Source: Gordionus sp. m RMFG-2023
Taxonomy: Eukaryota; Nematomorpha; Gordioida; Chordodea; Parachordodidae
Reading direction: 5' to 3'
NCBI RefSeq assembly: GCF_954871325.1
Contig: NC_088775.1
Span: 74,873,561 to 74,937,560 of the forward strand
Length of the DNA: 64,000 bases
The position numbers were made by a program, and so were the translations under genes. Under the pieces are notes generated by a model, which was not told the origin of the DNA, ran no database searches, and saw nothing but the letters and a program-made list of their open reading frames with translations. This document shows, in pieces, positions 1 through 13,164 of the stretch (its first letter is position 1; the number at the start of each line of letters is the position of its first letter).

Positions 1-2130
1 AAATTAACTATTTAAATTTATTTAAATATCAACATTTCCCCCTCTTCTACAAAGAACTAAGCTTCTTCTCAGCAGTCATCGAGAGCTTGTTGTCCCAGAA
101 GTTTTTTCCCAGATTGTACTCGGTTTTATCTTGGTTAGCACATAAGTCTCAAATGTTCTCGTAGGCTTGATTCTATCACGTAGGTTTGATAAAATCGTTT
201 ATTAGAGTTGCGTGAGTTTGTACGTTTTTTGTAGGCTTGAATCAATCGCGTAGGTTTGATAAAATCGTTGAACGTTATCGTTGGTTTGATATCCTTATCG
301 TATGTTGTTCACATTTCTCAAAATTGTTATTATCATTTTTCATAATTAATCCAGTCGAATATTGGAATTTGGAATAAATCGGAATATGTAATTTGGAATA
401 GTTGATCAAATCAAATATATAAATAATATGCACGAATAAAATTTTGAATTTCGGAATAATAAAATATGTAATAAGGAATGATAATTTATGGAATAAGGAA
501 TAAAATTTTAATCCAGAATAAGGAATGATAAATTATTATATTATTTTTTAGGTGTTAAGTTAATCATAGCGTTTTATACTTTTAGCGTTTTATGCGTTTT
601 ATATTTTTAGCTTATATTTTTTGCGTTTTATATTTTTTGCGTTTTACATTTTTTAGCGTTTCCATATTTAATTAGTAGCGTTTTAATACTTAATTTATTT
701 ATATTTATTTTCAATCTCCGAGGTTAAAATATGCAAATATTATGCACATTTCCCTCTCTTAAAAAAAATTTAAATTTCACACAATATTTTTCTAAAATAA
801 TGATGTTTAATTTTTACATAACCTTTTGTCTTCAAAAGCTTTATTTCAAAAACATTTTTATCATATTAAATATTACTTATAAGGGTTATTTAAATCAATC
901 CCTTTTAATTCATATGTTTTAATTACACTTTAATATCATTGGTCTCACAAAATAGAATTCATAACCTATCGTTCAACTTCCATATCAGTTCTTCCTAGGT
1001 TGTCACATTAGGTTAGGTGCTGGTTATCATATTCCAGTCCAACATCCAGAGCCGGGACACCATGAAGAAAGAAGCTTTTTGCATGAAAGAACGTGCTAAC
1101 ATCTCCATAGATTAGGCATTGGTCATATCAATAGATTAGGCAGTCACAATAAATAAGGTAGTCATCTCCATAGGTTAAGCAGTCTCCATAGGTTAGATAG
1201 TCATAGTAGATTAGGTAGTCACAATAGATAAGGTAGTCATAATAGGTAGTCATCTCCATAGGTTAAGCAGTCTCCATAGGTTACGCAGTCTCCATAGGTT
1301 AGATAGTCATCTCAGTAGATTAGGTAGTCACAATAGATAAGGTAGTCATAAAAGGTAGTCATCTCCATAGGTTAAGCAATCAACACAATAGGTAGTCATA
1401 TAAATAGAGTCATCTCAATGGATTAAGCAATCGTCACAATAGGTAGTCACCACAAAGGTAGTCATATAAATATAGTCATCTCAATGGATAAAGCAATCGT
1501 CACAATAGGTAGTCAAATCAATAAATAAGGTAGTCATCAATTTCAAATTTAGTTTAATTTATACTTTTTTATTTTAATTTTAGGCAAATTTTCTATATTT
1601 TATTCTTTTTTTTTTTTTACAAAAACGTAACAGGGCGCCATAAAAGAAACAAGAAGTTAACAAGTTATATTTATTCTAAATAAAATTTTTTTACCTTTTA
1701 TAATTTTGTAAATTTGGATAAAATTTTGACTATCGAAAAGAAAAGTCAAAATTTATATGTCCTTTTATCATCTCCAATATCGAACGACGAATTTGATAAG
1801 TAATTCGTTTACTTTTTATTTTTACTAAAGAATTCAAGGTAAGGATATTTTTTAATTTTTTTTTAAAACTTTTATCATTTAACTTTAATTTAAAACGAAA
1901 AACGTACCACCGTAACCGGGGCACCATAAAAGAAAGTATTTTTGATTTAAGAAACTATTTAAATTAATTCTTTTTTAAATCAAATTTTATTATATATATT
2001 ATTTCTTTTTAGTATCTATATATATATTTTAACATATTAAACAATCAACGTTAATATATTTTAAAAATAAACAATATTCAAATAAAACTAAAATTAACTA
2101 TTCAAATTTAAATTTATTTAAATATCAACA
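1..2130. repeat. Minisatellite-like tandem repeat region
   Basis: Several short tandem families lie side by side. At about 161-300 a ~69 bp unit with 'gtaggcttga' and 'gtaggtttgataaaatcg' is repeated. At about 410-530 'ggaataaggaat' motifs recur. At about 565-690 the motif 'gcgttttatattttt' recurs. At about 1100-1540 a ~20-25 bp unit ('aggtagtcatctccatagg' type) occurs more than fifteen times. The AT-rich string at 1-37 recurs at about 2090-2130, so the whole block may be one unit of a ~2.1 kb higher-order repeat or may be bounded by direct repeats. No protein-coding signal was seen. Confidence 0.6.
1100..1540. repeat. Short-unit minisatellite array (gtagtcatctccatagg type)
   Basis: Imperfect units such as 'aggtagtcatctccatagg', 'ttaagcagtctccatagg' and 'ttaggtagtcacaatagat' follow each other for roughly 440 bp. 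Unit length varies from about 17 to 30 bp, as expected of a degenerate minisatellite. No open frame or terminal inverted repeat was seen. Confidence 0.7.
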
Positions 2131-4424
2131 TAGAATTTAAATTATATATTAATTTTAGTACTATTTTTAGTATATATTCCTAAAAGAAGCCTGTTATCGC
2201 TATTTTTTTTTAAAAGTGGCATGTTATAAGCTACCACTACTAAAATGATATGTTTGATACTTTAACAACTCTGCTCGTAGAACATATTATAAATAGAATA
2301 TTGTATATTTAAAATGAAATATTCGATTCATATTTTATAAAAACGAATAATAATTTATTCGATTCGAGAATTATAATCAAATAAGGAAAATATTATCTGC
2401 CGAATAATTTATTTCAAATTGTTATGTTCAAAACAATTTGCAAATATTCAAAAAATATTTGAAATTATTCTTAAGTAATTATAATTAACATGTTGTTTGC
2501 GGAACTTTTTATTTTCATATTTATAAACCACTTTTTTAAATTCTTATTTATGAAAATATTTATAAATAATTTAATTTCGAATCAAATAATGTTTTTATTA
2601 TTCTTATGAATAAAAATAATTATTCGATTCTACCAATAATTCAAAAATTTAATTCGTCTTTTTAGGGTAAAATATATCTCATGTGAATTAAAATAGATAT
2701 GTTATAATTTATGATATTTGATAAAAATTATATTATGCCATATGAAATTAAAATCATTTGGAGAATTTGGACCATGTGATGGGCTTGATTGCAAACATTA
2801 ACAAGATAGGTTAAATACTACTGGCTTATAAAAGTTAAAACATGGGCGAAATAAAAAAAAACAGAATATCATTCATATTAATATCATGACAGCTTCATGG
2901 GATATCATCAAAGGCGAAAAAACGTTAATAAGTTAATTTAAAAAGGTGCATATTTTTTATATGTGTTTTATTAAAAACCACTGAAAACAGTGATCCTCAA
3001 TCTATCCAACGAAAGAGTCCAGATTGAAGTAATAACCTGGTAGACGTCAAATAAGGATTGAAAAAATCGACAGTTTAATAAAAATAAAGTCATAATTAAA
3101 TTTTTGGTACAACAATCAAACCCTTAACTGAAATGTCTCTTTTCGAATAAGTATAAAAACAACTCAAATGGAGAAGATATCATTAAAAATATAAGTCCAA
3201 AATGTGACCATCCCTATAAGAGGATTTACCAGACCTCGATAATATATCTTAGTAACATTTCATATATAAATTTGGACCCTTCAAAACCTAAGGATTTAGG
3301 GGGGGGGGGGTGTACATGGTAGATACTGCTGAAAAATTTGTAAAGCTCCCTAAAAATCTTAAAAAAAGTCATAATCCCAAAAATAAAAAAAGTTCATAAT
3401 CTAAAAAAAAATGTAATTAAAAAATTAAATTTCTATTTTTGAACCCCCTTAATGGAAAGAAATCAAATTCTTATCAAAATTATTTTACCTAAACTACCAT
3501 ATTATCTATGTCATGCTTCATTAATATTCTTTGGAAAAAATTAAATCCGTATATAAAATTATTAAAGGATATCTTAGTATTATTTTATTGCTGATATTCT
3601 TTGGTGAAAATTTTATTTTTAGAGTAAATTATTCCAAGATATATAAATCAAATGTAAAAGTTTGGAATCATAATAGATGCTTTATCAATATAAGGGAGAA
3701 GTTCTTGATAATTTTTGAGTAAAATATTTATATTCAATTCTTTATTCCTATTTGAGAAATATAAAATTCGCGAAATTACCTCAGTAAATTATAATCTTGC
3801 TCGTGGGACGAATCAAACGGCGTCCTCCTATGGGCAAAAAAAAACAGATTTCCTATGGAAAATTTGTAACAAAGATATATAAACGGCGTCCTCCTATAGA
3901 CAGAAAGCCGTGCTTCTTAATTCATACTGGGGTAAAGTGATCTAGATATTTATGAAATTATTTTTAATTACACGAGCAGAATTTTTTGTCCGTAGACATT
4001 AAAGATCCAAGCTAGATTTCGGTAATATTGCATACATATGCTAATGATGGTTCAATCAAGTCACTGCCTATACAAGCCGCTAGGAAGTAAAATATTTATG
4101 GGATTATAGTGGCCGACAAACACTGACGAATGAATATACAATTTTTTAAAAGTTATTATGTAAAATAAGATGCATCTATTGTTGTTGCATTTTTTATATA
4201 TATGGCGCATGACTTGTTAAGGGTGGGCTTGTTGTGGTTTTTACAACTTAATATTGTTTAAGATGATCCTATCATTTTTATAAATTTATTTTGTTTATCA
4301 ATTATTTTTTAATAAAAAAAACAGAGTTATTTTTTATGAAATATTTTTATATGAAAAAATTGTATTCATTATTATATTAATAGCGATTTAAAATTTACTT
4401 TTGGTTTTAAAATGAAAAAGATAT
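2131..4424. other. AT-rich intergenic stretch, nothing recognised
   Basis: About 2.3 kb of AT-rich DNA with a run of G at about 3299-3311. The phrase 'aaacggcgtcctcctat' is duplicated at about 3818 and 3883. The short open frame at 3531-3722 has no recognisable domain and ordinary AT-rich composition, so I do not call it a gene. Confidence 0.5.
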
Positions 4425-4432
4425 ACTAGAAA

Positions 4433-5454
4433 CAAAGGCGTAGCCAGGGGGGGGGCAAGGGAAATTACCCCCCCCCCCCCCTCATAAATTTATCACCTTT
4501 TGTGAATATCATTTTAAGCTAATAAAAAATATCACCCCTAGTCCTCCCCTCACTTTCTGAGTCTCAAAAATGTATGCATATATCTTAAACAATATGAAAA
4601 AAAGAATGTATAAGTTAATATTTTTTTCTAAAACTATTTATCATAATTTATAAATTTTTGGAAAAAAGCATTTATATATATAAAAAGTGAACCAAACATG
4701 TCTTCTAAGAAATGGAATATAAGCCAAAGATAAGTCTTAAGACAAAAGTGAAATGTATTATAATTATTAATAATAGATCCATAAAATTACTAAATAATAT
4801 AATATATAAAATAAAATTTTTTATAAAGTGAGTAATTTTAATTTATTTATCTTAATAAAAGTAAAATATATTTATAAAACTATTGATAAAATTAAATCAT
4901 AAATTAAATAAAAAAATTAAAGCACAATACAAATAGTGGAATATTATATGTCTTAAATTTACAGTATATCAATGATTTAAATATTTTACAGAAAACTATA
5001 AAATATTGATAAGGACATCAGAAAATATCTTTTAAAGACATTGTGATATGAATAAGATGAAGATTAATTTTTTATTTAAAATAAATAGAATGCGTTAAAT
5101 AATTGATTGCCAATTGTTGCTATATTTATTATCAAGAGCATTGATTAATAAAATTTGTTAAAATATTAACTGTAATATATTCTCTAACTGTCAAATATGT
5201 CTGTAAAAGTGACTTTTACCTAGCATTTTGTAACTAATTCTATATGATAGAGGAATATCAACTATATGTCTACTTACTTTTTATAAATAAATTTCTTATA
5301 CTTGTTTGGAATAATTATTACCATATTTTTATATTAATGTATATACAAATAATTTATTATATTTTATATAATTAGTAAAAATATATTTCATATTTGTTTC
5401 AGGCTTATTTTTTTTTAATTCCCCTCCCTTAGGAAAATCCTTGCTACGCCTATG
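4433..5454. mobile_element. Degenerate hAT-like element, CA(A/T)AGGCGTAGC ends
   Basis: The left end reads CAAAGGCGTAGCCAGG followed by a long G run and then a C run. The right end is the reverse complement of CATAGGCGTAGCAAGG. The flanks are ACTAGAAA (4425-4432) and ACTCGAAA (5455-5462), an 8 bp target duplication with one mismatch, which is the hAT signature. The 1,022 bp interior is AT-rich with no transposase recognised, so the element is non-autonomous. Similar ends occur on the elements at 27204-29022 and around 34401. Confidence 0.7.
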
Positions 5455-5462
5455 ACTCGAAA

Positions 5463-7206
5463 TAATTTAGATCCTAAATTAAGTATATCACAATTAGAGG
5501 CGATACACCTATATTTTTTTAAAAATATATATGTAATAAAATTTTATATCATAAATTATTTATTTTTAAAATTAAATTTGGAAATTAAAAACTTTTATTT
5601 CAATTTTTTATAAAAAATACGTTGGAATCTATTAACAATTTTTTATTTTTTTAACATAAATATTAGTTATTTTAAATAGTTATAATTAAAATTTATCTTA
5701 TTGTAAATTTTTTAAATTGAAATAAAATTTTTTAAAATAATTATTAAATTATATGGACAGAAAAGAAAAAAATTGAAATAGTATTATAAAATAATATTCT
5801 TATTAGAAAATTATTTTACTTATTAGAAAAATATTTTGAGTTAAAAAAGGATTGATTTTTTAAATTTTCCTGTAAAATGTTGTTATTTTTACCATCTGTA
5901 CTTCTGACACATTATAGCAGATGTCATTTACTTTTTTATGTAAAGTGTTTTATATATTTTTAGTATAATATTTATTGCTAATTGACCTTGAATTGTATAA
6001 AATTCAGTATTCTTTAAAAAAGTAAAATTAATATTCAACATATAATTCATGAAATATTATTTTTAAGGTAAGCTAATTAATAGATTTTTCAAATATAATT
6101 TAATTATGAAAAGTAATCATTTTGAATTTATTATTTTCTAACTTTAAGAACAAATTATATCCTTTATAATCGTAAAGTTTCTATTATTTAATGCTTTTAT
6201 TTATTGAACAGATAATATAATGCACATAATTATATTTTTTAAAAATATTCAAAGATGCATTACATTTCTAAAGGTTTTTCATCAGATTTTATAAAACCAA
6301 TAAATTTATTTGTAGCAAGATATGCTTATAAATGAAGCTGCTGTTTTTTTAATAAGAATTATCTTATTTATAGTATTTTATAAGTGATGAAGTGTCAAAT
6401 TTAATAACAGAAGAAGTGATTTTTTTTCCATTAGCCAAACTATACTGATTGTAATATTTTTATAAATTTTTAACAAAACAATCATTTTAGAATATTTTTA
6501 AAAAGTGATTGAAAATTTGTTTAAACTTTTTTTGAAAATTGTAAATTAAAATTTTTCTTTTATTTCTTAAAAAAATATAACAATATTTTTATTTGCTATA
6601 ATGCTTGTTTTTAAAACTTAAATTTACTGACATTTTCATATCATTTTAAAGAAAGAAAGACTAATAAATAAATTACTAACAATATTTGTTACATATTTTT
6701 TTCTTTAAATTATTTTTAAAATAAGTACAATTTGTTTTCTAAATTTATTTATTAATAATAATAACTAATTTGAGTATTTTTTAAAATGCTTCCTATGGGC
6801 ACTTCATCGACATATTACTAATATTTTTCAAACCTTTTTATTAAACTATTTTAGTCAATATATCATTGAAAAACTTCAAAACTTAATTGAAAAAATTGAT
6901 CATGTAATTTCAATTTATTTTATATAATGATGTCTTAGTATTTTAATCTTAAATTTATGATCCAATTGAACCCTTGAAATTAACCAAAGAGGTTAGTTAT
7001 AGTTCCCTGCATTATACTTATTTATATAAATTTAACCTAAAAACAAAATCTTGAAAATTAAATCAGGACCACCCAATCTGATTTCAATTTCACCAGGACT
7101 GGTTCTTGCATGACCCTAGTTTTTTTTACTCTGACTTATCAATTTTAAATTTATATAAAATACAGGGCTTAGTCACCTTTAAATTTTTAGGGATGAATTA
7201 TGGATC
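5463..7206. other. AT-rich intergenic stretch, nothing recognised
   Basis: Roughly 1.7 kb of strongly AT-rich sequence between two transposons. I see no gene, RNA or terminal repeat in it. Confidence 0.5.
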
Positions 7207-7214
7207 AGCACATC
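7207..7214. repeat. Left target-site duplication of the foldback element (AGCACATC)
   Basis: The eight bases AGCACATC immediately precede TAGTGTTGCG and recur exactly at 11004-11011 after the mirrored end. Confidence 0.9.
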
Positions 7215-7809
7215 TAGTGTTGCGTAATCGGCTAAAAACTATGCCTAAGCCTAAAATCGCTAAGCCTAAAAATCGGCTAAAACTAAAAATCGGCTAAACC
7301 TAATTAGGTTAAGCCTAATCGGCTAAGCCTATATAAATCTGCTAAAATTAAATTAGTCAAAATTCTGCATCGATGCTTAGTATTAATTATTATTTATTTA
7401 TTTTAGTAAAATAATTTATTTTATTTATATTTAATGTAAATATTTTATTATTATCAACAAATAAACATGATATGATTTAATATTTTTTATTTATATTATT
7501 ATATTTTGAAATGAAAATAAATTTATTTATTTGATGTTATTTTAATAAAAAAAATAATATGCTGCTATATTGTAAAATTGTAATATTTTTTTAATATAAT
7601 TTATTAGTATTTTCACAATCTTCTTTATAAATACATCTTTTATTGAGGAATTATATTGTAAATTTTATTAGATAAATAAACAATCTTTTAGGTGAAATCT
7701 TTTATAATTTTTTTATCATTTTTTTAAAATGATCTATTTTTTATTAAATGAGGTGGATTTTATGAAACTTTTTTGATGATTTTATATGATCTTTTTAAGG
7801 ATAATATTT

Positions 7810-9140
7810 TAATGTGACATTTGTCATAATCGTTATTTTATAAGTTTTTTGAATTTTTTGAAGAAAATAGGTTAAAATAAGTATTAATAACATGTGTAAA
7901 TATAAATTTAGTGAAGATGTACCAAAGAAAAGTGACAATTGTCATAATCGTTATTTTTAAAGTTTTTTGAATTTTTTTGACGACAATATGTTAAAATAAG
8001 TATTAATAACATGTTTAAATAAAAATTTAGTGAAGATGTACCAAAGAAAAGTGACAATTGTCATAATCGTTATTTTTAAAGTTTTTTGACGACAATATGT
8101 TAAAATAAGTATTAATAACATGTTTAAATAAAAATTTAGTGAAGATGTACCATAGAAAATTGACAATTGTCATAATCGTTATTTTTAAAGTTTTTTGAAT
8201 TTTTTTGAAGAAAATATGTTAAAATAAGTATTAATTACATGTGTAAATATAAATTTAGTGAAGATGTACCAATGAAAAGTGACATTTTTCATAATCGTTA
8301 TTTTATAAGTTTTTTGAATTTTTTTGAAGAAAATAGGTTAAAATAAGTATTAATAACATGTGTAAATATAAATTTAGTGAAGATGTACCAATGAAAAGTG
8401 ACATTTGTCATAATCGTTATATTTAAAGTTTTTTGAATTTTTTTGAAGAAAATATGTTAAAATAAGTAGTAAAAACATGTTTAAATAAAAATTTAGTGAA
8501 GATTTACCATAGAAAAGTGACAATTATCATAATCATTATTTTATAAGTTTTTGGAATTTTTTTGAAGAAAATATGTTAAAATAAGTATTAAAAACATGTT
8601 TAAATAAAAATTTAGTAAAGATGTACCATAGAAAAGTGACAATTGTCATAATCGTTATTTTATAAGTTTTTTGAATTTTTTTGAAGAAAATATGTTAAAA
8701 TAAGTATTGATAACATGTTTAAATAAAATTTAGTGAAGATGTACCATAGAAAATTGACATTGTCATAATGGTTATTTTTAAAGTTTTTTGAATTTTTTGA
8801 CGAAAATATGTTAAAATAAGTATTAATAACATGTGTAAATATAAATTTAGTGAAGACAATGAAAAGTGACAATTGTCATAATCGTTATTTTTTAAAATTT
8901 TTTGAATTTTTTTGACGAAAATATGTTAAAATAAGTATTAATAACATGTGTAAATATAAATTTAGTGAAGATGTACTAATGAAAAGTGACAATTGTCATA
9001 TTCGTTATTCTTAAAGTTTTTTGAATTTTTTTGACGAAAATATTTTAAAATAAGTATATATAACATGTTTAAATAAAAATTTATTGAAGATGTACTATAG
9101 AAAAGTGACAATTGTCATAATCGTTATTTTTAAAATTTCT
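7810..9140 (+). repeat. Left-arm tandem array, ~118 bp unit, about 12 copies
   Basis: Each unit carries the palindromic core TGACAATTGTCA (some copies diverged), then 'taatcgttatt', 'gttttttgaattttt', 'aaaataagtattaataacat' and 'tttagtgaagatgtacca'. Cores lie at about 7816, 7932, 8050, 8160, 8280, 8400, 8518, 8637, 8755, 8868, 8985 and 9105. At least one unit is shortened internally (about 8070-8160). Confidence 0.85.
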
Positions 9141-9429
9141 TTGATGTAAATGGGTAAAAATATAGATTGTAAAATTAAAATTGCCTGAGTATATGCCATA
9201 GAAAAACATATGGTAATAATAGATTCTTCCCCAAAAACAGGAGCAAATTGGCATTTTATTACATTTGTTCATCGGGTCAGAAATTAATATGCAAAATTTA
9301 TATCATAATATCTAATCCTAAGTTAGAAATTATTATTTTTTTACCAATTTTCACCAGACAATCTTGTTTAAAATTTGGGTTAACTTTTTTTTCTATTTTA
9401 AAATCAATATCGATGCAAGTTAACTATTT

Positions 9430-10300
9430 TCGTCAAAAAAAATCAAAAAACTTTAAAAATAACGATTATGACAATTGTCGCTTATCTAGAGTACATCTTC
9501 ACCAAATTTCTATTTAAACATGTTATCAATACTTATTTTAACATATTTTCGTCAAAAAAATTCAAAAAACTTTAAAAATAGCGATTATGACAATTGTCAG
9601 TTTTCATTGGTACATCTTCACTAAATTTATATTTACACATGTTATTAATACTTATTTTAACATATTTTCGTCAAAAAAATTCAAAAAACTTTAAAAATAG
9701 CGATTATGACAATTGTCAGTTTTCATTGGTACATCTTCACTAAATTTATATTTACACATGTTATTAATACTTATTTTAACATATTTTCGTTAAAAAAATT
9801 CAAAAAACTTTAAAAATAGCGATTATGACAATTGTCACTTTTCAATGGTACATCTTCACTAAATTTATATTTACACATGTTATTAATACTTATTTTAACC
9901 TATTTTCTTCAAAAAAATTTAAAAAACGTATAAAATAACTATTATGACAATTGTCACTTTTATATGGTACATCTTCACTAAATTTTTATTTAAACATGTT
10001 TTTAATACTTATTTTAACATATTTTCTTCAAAAAAATTCAAAAAACTTTAAAAATAACGATTATGACAATTGTCAATTTTCTATGGTACATCTTCACTAA
10101 ATTTTTATTTAAACATGTTATTAATACTTATTTTAACATATTGTCGTCAAAAAACTTTAAAAATAACGATTATGACAATTGTCACTTTTCTTTGGTACAT
10201 CTTCACTAAATTTATATGTTATTAATACTTATTTTAACCTATTTTCTTCAAAAAAATTCAAAAAACTTATAAAATAACGATTATGACAATTGTCACATTA
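9430..10300 (-). repeat. Right-arm tandem array, inverted copies of the ~118 bp unit, about 8 copies
   Basis: The same unit as the left arm but in reverse complement, with palindromic cores at about 9470, 9590, 9708, 9826, 9946, 10065, 10170 and 10285. The two arms differ in copy number (about 12 versus 8), so unequal exchange or slippage acted on them separately. Confidence 0.85.
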
Positions 10301-11011
10301 AAATATTATCCTTAAAAAGATCATATAAAATCATCAAAAAAGTTTCATAAAATCCACCTCATTTAATAAAAAATAGATAATTTTAAAAAAAATTATAAAA
10401 GATTTCACCTAAAAGATTGTTTATTTATCTAATAAAATTTACAATATAATTCCTCAATAAAAGATGTATTTATAAAGAAGATTGTGAAAATACTAATAAA
10501 TTAAAGAATATTACAATTTTACAATATAGCAGCATATTATTTTTTTTATTAAAATAACATCAAATAAATAAATTTATTTTCATTTCAAAATATAATAATA
10601 TAAATAAAAAATATTAAATCATATCATGTTTATTTGTTGATAATAATAAAATATTTAGATTAAATATAAATAAAATAAATTATTTTACTAAAATAAATAA
10701 ATAATAATTAATGCTAAGCATCGATGCAGAATTTTGACTAATTTATTTTAGCCAATTTTTAGGCTTAGCCCATTTTTAGGCTTGGCCAATTTTTAGGCTT
10801 AGCCGATTTTTAGGCTTAGCCAATTTTTAGGCTTAGCCGATTTTTAGGCTTAGCCTAATTAGGTTTAGCCGATTTTTAGGCTTAGCCTAATTAGGTTTAG
10901 CCGATTTTTAGGCTATACCTAATTAGGCTTAGCCGATTTTTCCACCTAAAATCTCGGCTAAGCCTTTTTTAGTCGGCTAAAATTAGCCGATTACGCAACA
11001 CTAAGCACATC

Positions 11012-13156
11012 CATTAATATTATACTATAATAGAAAAGTTCTGAACTGTGGGTATCCATCTCAAAATTTAAACATAAATTTTGCATAGGATTATGATGAA
11101 ATTAGGTAAATCTCGATCTATGCTATACCGAAAATATCAATGGCCATCGTGAGTTTTAAAAAATTTTGCCAGCTGGTCTCCATCCTATAAGCTATGTAAA
11201 TCATTTCACCAACATAAATTTTTTTAATGCATATTTTTTTAATTTGTTAATTATATATTTTAGAAATCTAAATTTAATTACAGATATATTGGCATATTTT
11301 TGAGCCTTTATTGAAAAGGAAACTAAATATAGATTCAAGCTTAATTTTGTAATTTTATAGTCATCATATAGAAAGATAATTATTTAACCAGACATAATCA
11401 AAGATTTTTTTGACTAGCATGGAAAGATTTGAATGTATATCCATTTTTTATCTCTGAAAGAACACTCATATTAATGTGATTTGCATTTTTCAAGGATAAA
11501 TAGCATTCATGTCCCAAAAAGTGGATTCATAATTTATGCTTGTTTTAGAATGTTTATTTATTGTCAAATAACTTGATCTTTATCTTTATCTTTACATTTA
11601 TTAATCTTTTAATATAATCATAGTTTAGGATATTAATAAATTCTAACCATGCACAATTTTGTTCTATTAAAATTAGAAGCCAACACCTAGATTATTTTTG
11701 AAATACAAAGTAAATTAATAAATCACAATGCAAGTTTTTTAAACATATTTTTTTAAGTGAAATAATTCTAAGTTTTGTTATCAGTTTAAACACATTTCTA
11801 TTTCACTTCTGAGAAATAATGCCAAGTTTAATGTAGGCCCATTTTGTAAAGATTGAAATTCATCTGTTTCTATAAATTTCAGAAAAATTGTAGTTCTTCT
11901 ACAAGATCCAATTCATAGTTTGAAATTTGAGATAATGTTTTCAATTCTTTTCATAATATTGTTAATTAGATTGTTATTAGCTCCAGATATGTTTTCGAGC
12001 ATATTGGTTGAGACATTTAATTTTAATGCTTTTATTTGAGTGGATTAATTGTTACTATCATCATTGGAATTGCCAATTAAATTTGATATCAGGGTATTGA
12101 TCGGTGATATCTAGATCTAGTATATTCAATGTTAGGTCTATTGTATTTATGCATTTATTCTGATGACATTATACAATTACAACAATAAAATATATAAAAT
12201 ATGAAAATTGGTTACAAAAAATTTTAGAGATCTCAAAGGTTAAAGTATTAAAAATGACATTACAGAATTTTAAATAATGATCTTAATATCTATATAAAGT
12301 GAATACATTCTATTTTTTTGTTCTTTTTAATATGGCACTCCATTTAACCTCATTCCAAAGTTTAAAATTTTGATAAAAAAGAACGAGTTTTTTCAGATTT
12401 TTATAAAATTTTAACAAATGCCGCTAAAACCAATCTATATCTAAAAAATGGGATTCCATTCACTTTCATGGTAAAAATCGATAAAATCACTAAATTACAA
12501 AGAATATTTTTTTTATAATATGTAATAAATTGCTCTTTTATTATTTTTGAATGATATTCTTATTGTATTAAGAGACTGGAAAGTTAATTACTTGTTCATA
12601 CTTTATTTTCCAAAAAAATTCAAACCGCTCAACCTTAGAATTTTTTATAAAATTTAAAATTTTGCATAAATATGATTCTTTATTTATTATTAGAAAAATA
12701 TTAGAAAAATTTTAAATCATAGAACAATTTATTCATTAACATGTTCCACCCCTGGAAGAACGTACGTGATTTTGCAAAGTCCTTCTTCGTATAATCGTAT
12801 CTGTTTTTTCACAATGACGCATAAAATCTTATTACACATAAAGTAATAATAAGAGGGAGGGCTCTAAAAATCCTTTCCTAATTGTTAAATTATATATAAA
12901 TTAAATATTTTATAAAAAGTAACAAAATATTAAAATGAAATGTTTTTAGAAATGACATGATGGCTTCCCGACTTGTAATTATTATAATAAGGAATCCTTG
13001 CAATTATTATTTACCAATCATATTATATTGTTTAAAAAATATATTGGTGACTCAGAGCTAAAATCATTTTTAAAATATTTTTATTTTCTTCCATTTTTAA
13101 ATTAGAAATTAATGAAATAGAACAATTAATTACACATGCTATCCACTGAACATTTA
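11012..13156. other. AT-rich stretch upstream of the AMPK gamma gene
   Basis: About 2.1 kb between the foldback element and a MITE. I see no convincing exon. A short open stretch at 12741-12788 beginning with ATG and followed by GT is too small to call. The AMPK gamma promoter must lie here or between the MITE and the gene, but no motif is clear enough to annotate. Confidence 0.4.
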
Positions 13157-13164
13157 TTCTTATG

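Larger units (their letters stand above)
7215..11003. mobile_element. Giant foldback (long inverted repeat) element, hAT-type ends
   Basis: A 3,789 bp element begins TAGTGTTGCGTAATCGGC and ends with its reverse complement, flanked by the perfect 8 bp duplication AGCACATC. From outside in, each arm has: a block rich in 'aatcggct' and 'taagccta' motifs (about 7226-7340 and 10740-10985); an AT-rich stretch of about 480 bp (7350-7815 and 10300-10730); and an array of ~118 bp units. The arrays face each other around a ~300 bp unique spacer (about 9140-9430). No transposase is present, so it is non-autonomous and was probably mobilised in trans by a hAT transposase. The TAGTG start plus 8 bp duplication fits hAT; the arms-made-of-tandem-repeats design recalls Drosophila Foldback and Galileo. 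Confidence 0.88.

Noticed and set aside
1-2130. LTR element bounded by direct repeats
   Set aside because: The repeated end string is only about 37 bp and AT-rich, with no coding region, primer site or terminal TG/CA structure between the copies.
7957-8872. Several 60-70 codon minus-strand frames
   Set aside because: They are translations of the ~118 bp tandem unit and repeat the same peptide; not genes.
9248-9517. 89-codon open frame on the + strand
   Set aside because: It crosses from the unique spacer into the inverted satellite array of the foldback element; the second half is repeat translation. No coding signature.
12741-12788. Short ATG frame followed by GT, considered as a 5' exon of AMPK gamma
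   Set aside because: It cannot join the exon at 13805 in frame because TAG precedes that ATG, and 16 codons are too few to judge.
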